Positions 9,501 through 15,904 of a DNA stretch of 48,958 bases are shown here, piece by piece (the stretch's first letter is position 1; the number at the start of each line of letters is the position of its first letter). A program made the translations under genes and the position numbers. Origin of the DNA: Prorocentrum cordatum (Eukaryota > Sar > Dinophyceae > Prorocentrales > Prorocentraceae); assembly GCA_963575745.1 (NCBI GenBank), contig CAUYUJ010022437.1, positions 631,823-680,780 on the forward strand, written 5' to 3'. Below the pieces are notes generated by a model that was not told where the DNA came from, searched no databases, and saw nothing but the letters and a program-made list of their open reading frames with translations.

Positions 9501-10247
9501 CCGGCGCTTCGCCGCATGCAGGGCCGCCAAGATCTCGATCGGCCAGAGCAGGCAGAGAGGGCGGTGAGCCTCCTGAGGCAGCAGGTGCACGCGCAGCAGA
9601 AGGACAACATGTTGACAGACATGCTCGATCAGGACAAGCAGCTTCGAGAAGCTGGCGCGCCTCCGCCGTGGCGTAAGCAGAAGCATCTTAATGTCTTGTA
9701 CCGCCGAGACGTTGACCTCTGTGGACACTGGATGTCTGCCCGCTTGCTCCGGGACCGCGAGAGATCCAAGAGACAGCGTGCCCAGATCAGGCTGGAGGAA
9801 GCAGCGAGGGCCAGGGAGAAGAGAGCTCTGTCCCCAGAGCCCGCTTCCAGCCCGCCCGGGTCGCCTGCCGAGGCAGACCCCCCTGCTTCAAGCCAGGCTC
9901 CGGCGAGACAGGCGAAACCGGGACCTCCGCAGGTCGATGTGTCTCCCTCTCCGAGCAGTGACAGCGACGCGGAGACCCTCAGCTGCGACGGCAACGACAA
10001 GGGAAGCGCCCCGAGCAGGCGCGTAGATAATCGCGCCGCCAAAGCGGCCTCCGACAACGAGGCGAAGGACTGGCACGGGCTCTTCTCGCAGACCACGGAC
10101 TGCCCCAAGCTGAGGCTCTCCACAGACCGGAACCTGAAGCGCAAGCCCCCGACCCAGGCCAGGCGCAGGAAGCGCTCTGACAAGCGGAAGGCAAAGAAAC
10201 AGGCGAAGGCGGAAGCAAAGAAGGCCGCAAAGACAGCCACTTCCTGA
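3504..10247 (+). CDS. Copia Gag-Pol polyprotein with C-terminal extension
   Basis: A single 2247-residue polyprotein; the ATG at 3504 is 74 bases past the LTR. Order along the protein: Gag helical region (1-210); CCHC zinc knuckle at 241-254 (CLRCGSPSHWVDKC); Lys/Gly-rich basic stretch (255-320); four SGPPC...PAGGK repeats (starting at 369, 394, 421, 441); a Cys-rich segment (about 472-520); acidic run; retropepsin-type protease with D588-S-G; integrase with H776, H781, C814, C817 and catalytic D844, D902, E938 (35 residues between the last two); Pro-rich linker; reverse transcriptase with D1468 (DVRKAFLQ), LYGL near 1510 and D1563-D1564 (LHVDD); RNase H with D1713, E1763, D1798 and the ADPLTK motif at 1855. 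Residues about 1870-2247 are an unusual extension: a fifth SGPPC repeat (1901), Pro-rich linker, charged helical segment and a Lys/Arg-rich tail that could act as a nuclear signal. No frameshift or stop is present. Typical copia polyproteins are about 1300-1500 residues, so this one is long. Confidence 0.95.
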   Translation: MTSTIFEGSGVKACPIAGPSQSWESYEEDLQAWHLSTELKATTIGPHVKSRGFSANNTFKNQAKLLDMSRLSSDPVGETGATGKLGFDYLVEFMQTENRTKDDVAKIIRFASWLELKRGNQKVEDYVNESFRLLQEVDQDRFVVLEGFVKSLIMIINAQLTQQQLSNLSTRLDLDATLTLAKTKSAILKVLGDNPLAKTAEHQGYEAWEDWPSEGSEQDWDEQSWQEASWTEEANYGQKGCLRCGSPSHWVDKCPHPPKGKGKGIDKGKTGKTPLGKGKGSWSKGYSSGQPKPATSKTKSNKNKGKSQAGKSQAKGKSSFAFAADEWESWIGGWSESPDWAATDWNYTQHQDPDASAVLAWSFMAASASGPPCSGFPAGGKGSSQPASSSASLSGPPCSGFPAGGKGNRQPASSSSAAPSSGPPCWSFPAGGKDSSQATSSGPPCWSFPAGEKDDACASSVVPPVAAHSDGCPRRVVQVSCCDKVMSQYRCMYHTECGNAFFACEPCTPVDMGLCEPCWRLGLAPEKRGSGGYDDEDEDDSEHDSDDNDDGRDTTLEEEKGGTAAALPATVLEDSMHADIGDHEAIIDSGCSKGMVSKKRLENFKALLQQEYPELYVSERPSNTKYRFAGGDPKTAEAVATVPVQHLNATTEFEVLNTGPEQTKATPFLLGKPQLKNLKAVIDFEKDTMYSKTTGTTVQLKTSSAGHYLFPLMLLNSVAAVATEAHDCDFAPLSDATAFETVTVQEHPRAFAVSLPPRLEQLRADLQTEAGLKRMHDKLAHPTVDQLMRRITPALLPETVPQVRKLAEKVTKCCKICGKFRKPHAHPKTSGMSARNVNDLVCIDSFEVSVCGSKYIFHHIVDSFSKWSLAEHTCTRAPSGTLATLSRWQSVYGCLPRSVLTDNGGEYQNKEVKTFLMHHGTRHFWIPPHTPASAGLVERHNGVLKMVFYKLAENFKTELSSGTLTPTDAMLQACAAKNSLVRRCGFSAQFLALGNNHFFDQIDECEPPQLQAFRTDAAAHAHARLSLRRAAQAVAVQIQTCSELRDLFNSRLAGTTGPLDSGTEVDYIADDTPNAKTAGTAWKGNQKVWLRTPDGKAIAVHRHRVRPKENRGLLELRVQAGPQLQPPGPPQQPPAPKQEDSAPPIARVKEEPQDDDSVPTPPPQAPPPYLPPAAGARPAPAGFPGPASLGFPAAGNGIPASTGVLPPPPSAPPVFPQQPAPPFGAASVPPPAQAAYEPLRRHRTKSAPGAGGAGKGKGGEGGGPGKGRGTGGTSSSSAARHTGAKREASSEITDDQPAHKSPMLPNSDDELLASAQNDLDDSFFTVPEQWCGYAAVHEVCRSCPADAAVVGESVLDALVVAKTMKRAKEIPSRIAESDPSFEAPRLKELNAVSKNFDEVRLPPGTAAVPSRFVYTAKEGEAKARLVAQGCFEPGAENHVVDSPTLNRNSVRFLLWLAAVHGWAPEVWDVRKAFLQAETDADPHYDSSPVFVVPPKSVSIRPGFVWRLHRGKTLYGLRRAPRAWLFHMRRLLLERGFQQSIWDPCVFLYFENGRLTGFVGLHVDDALLAGVGKFWDVIDSLPLQWGTQQKDDFTFCGLHISVKLPWISLDQKEYCRSLTLISVPPHRSRHPSAPVTEQERAALRAALGEQIWCTDQSCPHGAFACSSLASKVQSATVSTLLEANKNARRLRGEDVVLYFGPMDISKICVYTYGDSSKGKPPQRGMTTFIGETIPEGVCPIVRAYLYRWASKKQTRSISSTMATESLAAESALDVQYATRRRIQEALNLEEPPAGLLLTDSWSLVTNTYSTTPHITEEDLIPSLSRIREACVGWQRTVNSKVLPSDLSWVPDASMVADPLTKPNSNPSKILDPIRSCSIDLRSAARPTSAASCYMSQPVVAQSGPPCCGLPAGGKLEFAMVATVAIGARPRPAAAPGTTSKASAPAPPPSRTPPAPPPRRPPPTVPTPPVEEQLAAVPARRLNAIERHLVTESLRSFRSEVPALRRMQGRQDLDRPEQAERAVSLLRQQVHAQQKDNMLTDMLDQDKQLREAGAPPPWRKQKHLNVLYRRDVDLCGHWMSARLLRDRERSKRQRAQIRLEEAARAREKRALSPEPASSPPGSPAEADPPASSQAPARQAKPGPPQVDVSPSPSSDSDAETLSCDGNDKGSAPSRRVDNRAAKAASDNEAKDWHGLFSQTTDCPKLRLSTDRNLKRKPPTQARRRKRSDKRKAKKQAKAEAKKAAKTATS

Positions 10248-10301
10248 ACTGACCTGAGCTTTTCCTTTTCCTGGCTGCCTTTTCTTTTTTTGTACAGAAA
10301 C

Positions 10302-10321
10302 AAAAGAAAGAATGGTGAGGT
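10302..10321 (+). promoter_or_regulatory. Polypurine tract
   Basis: The sequence directly before the 3' LTR (AAAAGAAAGAATGGTGAGGT) is purine except for three T bases. It follows a T/C-rich stretch (10259-10291). Position and composition fit a plus-strand primer. The exact cleavage point is unknown. Confidence 0.7.
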
Positions 10322-10507
10322 TGTCAACCGTGCGCCCTTCACCATTTAGGTGTGTCACCTCTCGCTTCATCCTTCTCGCCTTGTTTCTCCTTGTCCTCCA
10401 TCTTTCCTGATGCTCTTGCGCCCCGCTGCCGTCTAGGGCCCTTGAGCCAGGGCGCCCTCCCGGGAAAAGATGCGATCCTCGATCGACGAACCGATCCGAG
10501 ATCGACA
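10322..10507 (+). repeat. 3' LTR (186 bp)
   Basis: Same start, end, length and sequence as the 5' LTR. The short stretch 10248-10301 between stop codon and purine tract is T-rich and non-coding. Confidence 0.95.
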
Positions 10508-10512
10508 ACATG
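10508..10512. other. Target-site duplication, right (ACATG)
   Basis: Identical to 3240-3244. The satellite unit continues immediately with 'agctgcgggccccatagggag'. Confidence 0.9.
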
Positions 10513-11036
10513 AGCTGCGGGCCCCATAGGGAGAGGTCTCCCGCCCGAGACTTCCTCGCCATTCACTCACAGACGTAGCTCCCGCCTGATACTGCCTCCA
10601 TAGTCTGGCCTCAGGGGCCCAAAAATGATGACAGATACAGGAGGCCAATGACCTGCTCGGATTACTCACATGAGCTGTGGGCCCCACTTGGAGGGGTCTC
10701 CCGCCTGAGACTCCCTCGCAATTCACTCACAGACGCCTGGTACTTCCTCCAGACTCAGGCCTCAAAAACCTCAAAGGGGACGACAGTTGCAAGAGGCCGA
10801 TGACCCGCTCGGATTACTCACATGAGCTGCAGGCCCCAGAAGAATGGGGCTCCCGCCTCAGACATCCTCGCAATTCACTCGCAGACGAATATCATGCCTG
10901 ATACTTCCTCCATATTCAAGCGTCAGGGGACCAAAACTGACGACAGTGGGTTGCAGGAGGCCGATGACCCGATCGGATTAGTAACATGATCTGCGGGCCC
11001 CATAGGGAGAGGGCTCCCGCATGAGACGAGGCTCCC
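10508..11036 (+). repeat. 160-bp satellite, middle block
   Basis: Units restart at 'catgagctgcgggcccc' near 10509, 10669, 10821 and 10985, spacings of about 152-164 bp. Each contains two half-units that begin 'gctcccgcctga' and continue G/T-ACTTCCTC. It ends where 'ggctcccgctt' runs into a GTGG/GTGA array. No ORF is conserved between units. Confidence 0.9.
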
Positions 11037-11304
11037 GCTTGGGTGGGTAGGTGGGTGGGTGAGTGGGCGAATGAATGATGATAATGAGTGTGTACATTAG
11101 TGAATGTGCGAATGATGACGACGATGGTGATGATGGTGTGCGTGAGTGGGTGAGTGGGCGAGTGTGAGTGATGATGGTGCGCGTGAGTGATTGAGTGAGT
11201 GTGCGAAGGGAGAGGAGAGAAAGAGAGAGAGAGAGAGGGGGGGAGGAGGAGGAGGAGGAGGAGGAGGAGGAGGAGGAGGAGGAGGAGGAGGAGGAGGAGG
11301 AGGA
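11037..11304. repeat. GTGA/GTGG, GA and (GGA)n simple arrays inside satellite
   Basis: GTGGGTAG-, GTGA- and GATGAT-like runs (11037-11210) lead through a GA run into GGA units (11241-11304). The exit sequence 'tgtgcagagaaaataagagcccccctttggatgtgggg' has a diverged relative at 12640-12670, where another simple array ends, so the array plus exit sequence is itself repeated. Confidence 0.9.
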
Positions 11305-11369
11305 GAGATCCCGCGCGGAGGGTGTGCAGAGAAAATAAGAGCCCCCCTTTGGATGTGGGGAACAAAATC

Positions 11370-12212
11370 TGCCGACGACCAGCTCATTCACTCACAGAAG
11401 AGGCTCCCGCCTCATAAATCCCAAATATTCATGCCTCAGGAGCCCAAAAGTGACGACAGTTGCAGGAGGCCGACGACCCGCTCGGATTGACAACATGACC
11501 TGCAGGCCACATAGGGAGGGGGCTCCCGCCTGAGACTTCCGCGCAATTCACTCACAGAAGAGGCTCCCGCCTCATACTTCCCAAATATTCAGGCCTCAGG
11601 AGCCCAAAAGTGACGACTGATACAAGGTTCCGATGACCCGCTCGGATTTGCAACATAACCTGCAGGCCACATAGGGGGGAGGCTCGTCTCAGACTTCCTC
11701 CCTGTTCACTCACAGACGAGGCTCCCGCCTGACACTTCCCCCACATGCAGGCCTCAGGGGCCCAAAAGTGACGACATTACAGGAGGCCGATGTCCCGCTC
11801 GGGTTAATAACGTGATCTGCGGGCCCCATCGGGAGGGGGTTCCCGCCTCAGACTTCCTCGCCATTCACTCACTGACGAGCCCCCCGCCTGTTGCATCCCC
11901 CATAATCAAGCCTCAGGGGCCTGAAAGTGACGACTGATTCAAGGTTCCGATGACCCGCTCGGATTAGTAACATGAGCTGCTGGCTCCATAAGGAAAGGGC
12001 TCCCACCTGAGACTGCCTCGCAATTCACTCACAGACGAGGCTCCCGCCTGAGACTTCCGCCATACTCAAGGTTGAAGAGGCCAAACATGACAACAGGTAC
12101 AGGATTCCGCTGGCCCGGTCGGGTTACTTACATGAGCTGCGGGCCCCATAGGGAGGGGGCTCCCGCCTGAGGTCTCCACGCAATTCACTCACAGACGAAG
12201 CTCCCGCCTGAG
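11370..12212 (+). repeat. 160-bp satellite, right block
   Basis: Five or more units, with 'atgAcctgcaggccac' or 'atgagctgcgggcccc' near 11495, 11650, 11811, 11971 and 12131. Units are more diverged than in the middle block. The block ends at 'gctcccgcctgagatgagtgagtg', sliding into TGAG repeats just as the middle block does. Confidence 0.9.
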
Positions 12213-12323
12213 ATGAGTGAGTGCGTGAATGAGTGACTGAGTGAGTGAGTGAATGAAGATGATGCTGCTGATAATGACGATGATGATGATGACGATGGTG
12301 ACGATGATGATGATGATGATGAT

Positions 12324-12385
<62 letters not shown>

Positions 12386-12600
12386 CGAGAGTGTGAGTGA
12401 GTGACTTGGTGGGCGGGTAGGTGGGTGAGTAGGTGGGTAAGTGGGCGAGTGAATGCGTGAGTGAGTGATGATGATGAGTGTGTGTATGGGTGAGTGAGTG
12501 AGTTTATGTGTGAGTGGGTGAGCGACTGGGCGAGTGAGCGAGCGAGTGTAAGTGCTGATGTGTGTGCGTGGTTGAATAAAGGAGTGTGCGATTAGAGAAG
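12206..12600. repeat. TGAG / GATGAC / GTGA simple arrays
   Basis: TGAG-type (12206-12250), GATGAC/GATGAT (12256-12385) and GTGA-type (12390-12560) runs, then 'agaagaggagagggtgtg'. Confidence 0.9.
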
Positions 12601-12671
12601 AGGAGAGGGTGTGTTATCTTGTTCCTACGCGGGGTTTCTAGAGAAAACAAGAACTCCACTTCGGATGTGGG

Positions 12672-12703
12672 CAACAAAACAACAACAACAACAACAACAA
12701 CAA
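12672..12703. repeat. (CAA)n microsatellite
   Basis: A short CAA array immediately upstream of the second 0.9-kb repeat copy, as for the other two copies. Confidence 0.95.
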
Positions 12704-13583
12704 TCACTTTACCCGAACGCTCAGTGTTCTCACCAGTGCCGGGGTTTTCATGCGACGCCAGCCAATACCCCCACTTCGTGGGGGGGCAGTGCAAGCTCTA
12801 CCAAATATCCACACGACTCTTCGCCACCACCCACACCCAGCTTCCCGCCCTATGACGTTCGGACACTTCACTTCGTGGCCTGCGGACGACCGTGGCTACT
12901 ACACTGGCGTGGATTCGGACAGCGCGCGCGGGTGGAAATTTTGAAAAGTCGTGCAGCTGTTTTTCGAGGACCTACGGTGCGATTCGTGTGATTTTATGAT
13001 GCGCGGTGCTAAAATTCTTAAGAACCCAATGGTTTTTGGAGATTTCGGCGTGCGCGCGCGAAGAAAAAACGAATGTGTCCCGCATGGTATTATTTGACAG
13101 GGATGATGGCCCTGGCAGGTGCGCAACCGTTGTCGCAGAAGTTCGAAAAAGTTGCTCGCAAAAGCCCGTTTGACAGAAATGTTTAAAAAGTGTTGGGTTT
13201 CCTACGAATCCGCAAGAGCGCGCGGGATGAGATTTTGACATTTTTTTGTTGAAAAACCATTGGTTTTTTGATGTTTTTATGTTGAAATCGTTCCGAACAC
13301 TAAGCTTTTGGAAGGATTTCGTCTTGCGCGCGCGAATGTCCACTTTACCTTATTTTTTGCAAGGGATTCTTGAAATTTGATTATATTAGAACAAGAAATG
13401 TCATTTTATAGTGTTTTTTGCAAGGGAAAGCGGGGGGGAACAAAACAACCGGATCTTGATCACATCGAATTACCTGAGGCTTCCTCACGAAAATGATGAA
13501 AATGTAGCTGCGGCCTAGGCGGCGCAGGGGGGCCGTGCACCAGGGGCCCCAACAATAATTATTCTTTAGAATTAATAATGTTC
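12704..13583 (+). repeat. 0.9-kb dispersed repeat, copy 2
   Basis: Full-length copy, nearly identical to 45299-46202. It holds the CCCCCAC-TTC-GTGGGGG hairpin (near 12769) and an internal imperfect duplication: 'agcgcgcggg..g.aattttga' followed by an ACCAATGG-type palindrome, then 'ttttgga' and 'gatttcg', then 'tgcgcgcgcgaa', first at about 12923-13065 and again at about 13218-13342. It ends 'caataattattctttagaattaataatgttcaac' followed by five AAC units. No ORF longer than a few dozen codons is shared between copies. Confidence 0.9.
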
Positions 13584-13602
13584 AACAACAACAACAACAA
13601 TA

Positions 13603-13765
13603 CTTGTAAGACTGCTCGCTCTTATCTGCTCGCGCGCACCTCGCCAATTATATCACAAACGCCCGATACCCGCCCTCTTCGTCTTCGATCGTACCCCCTC
13701 TGGGGGTACATCTTCCTGACCTGCCACGTGTATTGGGCGCAGCCCCTAAAAGATCAAGAGGAGTG
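13603..13765 (+). repeat. Composite repeat module A with hairpin
   Basis: 'gctcgctcttatctgctcgcg...cgatacccgccctcttcgtcttcg' is shared with 650-770, 17565-17690 and 20345-20500. Here GTACCCCC-TCT-GGGGGTAC (13691-13709) forms a perfect 8-bp stem; at 20430 it is a weaker TACCCC...GGGGTA. It follows the 0.9-kb repeat after only about 20 bases, so the two families abut. Confidence 0.75.
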
Positions 13766-13830
13766 AGAAAGGAGAGAGAGAGAGAGAGAGAGCGCCACTG
13801 ACAGAGAGAGGGAGAGAGAGAGAGAGGGAA
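13766..13830. repeat. (GA)n-rich stretch
   Basis: GA runs interrupted by 'gcgccactgac'. No gene. Confidence 0.85.
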
Positions 13831-13850
13831 CAAAAAAAATCCCAGTGCGA

Positions 13851-14810
13851 CCCTACCTAGGAGTTGTAGATGCTGTGCTGCGCTATGCTATGCTATGCTA
13901 TGCTATGTTATGCTATGCTGCGCAATGCTATGATGGGCTAGGCTAGGCTAGGCTATGATATGATATGCCATGCTGCGCTATGATATGCTATGATATGCTA
14001 TGCTATGCTGCGATATGCTGCGCTATGCTGCGCTATGCTATGCTATGCTATGCTAGGGTATGCTAGGCTGCGCTATGTTATGCTAGGCTATGTTGTGCTC
14101 TCATATGCTGCGCTACGATATGTTATGATATACTATGCTGCGCTATGATATGCTATGCTATGATAGACTGCGCTATGATATGATATGCTAGGCTATGATG
14201 TGATATGATATGCTGCGCTATGTTATGATATGATATGCTGTGCAGTGCTGTGCTATGCTATGATATGCTATGATATGTTGCGTTGTGTTATGTTATGATA
14301 TGCTATGCTATGCTGCCGTATGATATGCTACGATATGCTATGCTAGGCTGCGCTATGCTGCGCTGTGCGATGCTAAGCTAAGCTATGATATGCTATGATA
14401 TGCTATGCTATGATATGCTGTGCTATGCTATGCTATGCTATGACATGCTATGATATGCTATGATGTGCTATGCTATGATGCGTTGTGCTATGCTATGGTT
14501 TGCAATGATATGCTATGCTATGATATGATATGCTATGCTATGCTATGATAATGCTAATGCTAATGCTAATGCTAATGCTAATGCGGATGCTAATGCTAAT
14601 GCTAATGCTGCGCGAAGTTAAGCTAAGCTATGCTAGGCTAGGCTAGGCTAGGCTAAGCTAAGCTAAGCTCAGCTAAGCCACGCTAAGCTAAGTTAAGCTA
14701 AGCTAAGCTATGCTAAGCTAAGCTAAGCTAGGCTAGGCTAAGCTAAGATAAGATAAGCTAAGCTAAGTTAAGCTAGGCTAAGTTAAGATGAGATAGGTAA
14801 CGCTAAGCTA
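13851..14810. repeat. Degenerate pentanucleotide array (CTATG/CTAAG type)
   Basis: Starting after CCCTACCTAGG (13851-13861), about 680 bases are built of pentamers such as CTATG, CTGCG, ATATG and CTAGG. A hexamer block ATGCTA follows (14546-14612), then CTAAG/CTAGG pentamers to about 14810. Stretches are strongly homogenised locally but mixed overall. No ORF is supported. Confidence 0.95.
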
Positions 14811-14930
14811 AGGGGACGTAACTGGAGGAACCGCGGGGCGGACACTGGGGGAACCGCCCGGGGCGGGGTGCACTGCCCGGCCCTTTAAGCCCAGAGAGTA
14901 AGAACCCTTCTAGGCAGAGCCTAGGTAGGG
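14811..14930 (+). repeat. Duplicated tail of pentamer array, copy 1
   Basis: 'ctggaggaaccgcggggcgg...gggggaaccgcc...gcccggccctttaagc...aagaacccttctaggcagagcctaggtaggg' also follows the second pentamer array (15641-15763). It ends CCTAGGTAGGG, the exact inverse of the 11-mer that opens the array at 13851. A small CTAGGC-AGA-GCCTAG hairpin lies at 14910-14924. Confidence 0.8.
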
Positions 14931-15455
14931 AATGATGTTTGCCCTCCCGCTTCCGATGGCCCCCAGGGCCTCAAGACAGCTCCACGAGGGCCCCCGAGGG
15001 CCCCGAGAGAAGCCCAAACGAACCCCAAGACGGCCCCAAGAGCGCCAAAGAGCGCCCCAATAACGCGTCATGAGGGGCCCAAGAGGCGACGCTTGGGGCC
15101 CCCGACGGGGGGCGTCGGTCCTCGAATCGCCTGCGACGACGGCCGCGCGGGCAGAGAGCCCTGGAAACTGGGGGTCGCCATCGACCCGCCCGCGAACGTC
15201 GCCGCGCGGTTGGCGCCCCAGGTTGGCATGCCAAGACCGCGACCACAGAAATGGACATTCTAAATCCCACCAGCCCTCTGGGCGTCGGTGGTTTCGAGAG
15301 TTTCCTCTCCCACCCCTCCTTCTTCCCCTTCGGGGAAGGGTTATCACTGTTCCCTATTAATATGCACCCCCTCCCCCAGACGACTGGGAGCCAACCAGGG
15401 TCAATGCGGGCACCCCCCCACCATCCCTTTTAAACAACGATAAATTACACCCGTG
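14931..15455 (+). repeat. GC-rich spacer with CCAAGAG-type repeats and a block shared with 39.1 kb
   Basis: 14940-15080 carries CCCCAAGAG/CCCCGAG repeats like those at 39330-39560. 15262-15350 ('aatcccaccagccctctgggcg...ggtgg' then 'tcttcccctt') matches 39084-39170 in the same orientation. Nothing here looks like a gene. Confidence 0.6.
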
Positions 15456-15640
15456 CTATGATATGCGATGCTGCGCTATGCTATGCTACGCTATGCTATG
15501 CTATGCTGTGCTCTGCTATGCTAAAGCTCAGCGAAGCTAAGATGGAGGTAAGCTAAGCTAAGATAAAACTGAGGTAAGATCAAGCTAAGCTGAGGTAAGA
15601 TGACATAAGCTAAGCTAAGATGATATAAGCAACGCGAAGC
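15456..15640. repeat. Second, shorter pentamer array
   Basis: ATGCT/CTATG pentamers, then CTAAG/GAGGTAAG types, the same unit order as in 13851-14810 on a smaller scale. Confidence 0.9.
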
Positions 15641-15763
15641 TAAGGGAACGTCACTGGGGGAACCGCGGGGCGGATACTGGGGGAACCGCCCGGGGCGTGC
15701 CCCACTGCCCGGCTCTTTAAGCTACGGAGTAAGAACCCTTCTAGGCAGAGCCTAGGTAGGGAA
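15641..15763 (+). repeat. Duplicated tail of pentamer array, copy 2
   Basis: Reads closely like 14811-14930, including the CTAGGC-AGA-GCCTAG hairpin and the CCTAGGTAGGG end. Array and tail were therefore copied or moved together. Confidence 0.8.
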
Positions 15764-15781
15764 AAACAACAACTAAAAAAA

Positions 15782-15782
<1 letters not shown>

Positions 15783-15839
<57 letters not shown>
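15783..15839. repeat. Poly(A) run of about 57 bases
   Basis: An uninterrupted A run shortly after the second tail copy (preceded by 'aacaacaactaaaaaaac'). It could be a retroposed poly(A) tail or a simple mononucleotide expansion. I see no recognisable transcript upstream. Confidence 0.9.
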
Positions 15840-15840
<1 letters not shown>

Positions 15841-15904
15841 GAGGAGGAAAGGAGTGGGGGAAGGGAGGGAGGCAGGGGACGAGAGGGAGGGAGCAGAACT
15901 GCGG

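Larger units (their letters stand above)
3245..10507 (+). mobile_element. Complete Ty1/copia-type LTR retrotransposon
   Basis: A 7263-bp element with 186-bp LTRs that read identically, TG...CA ends (TGTC/GACA), a primer binding site 4 bases after the 5' LTR, one open polyprotein frame, a purine-rich tract before the 3' LTR and a perfect 5-bp target duplication. Integrase precedes reverse transcriptase, which defines the copia superfamily. All catalytic motifs are present. Identical LTRs and an unbroken 6.7-kb frame indicate a recent, probably still competent insertion. The LTRs are short for the superfamily. The extra C-terminal and Cys-rich segments are described with the CDS. Confidence 0.95.

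Noticed and set aside
15783-15839. Poly(A) tail of a processed pseudogene
   Set aside because: No coding or recognised RNA sequence lies upstream; the preceding sequence is the tail of a pentamer array. A simple A expansion is as likely.
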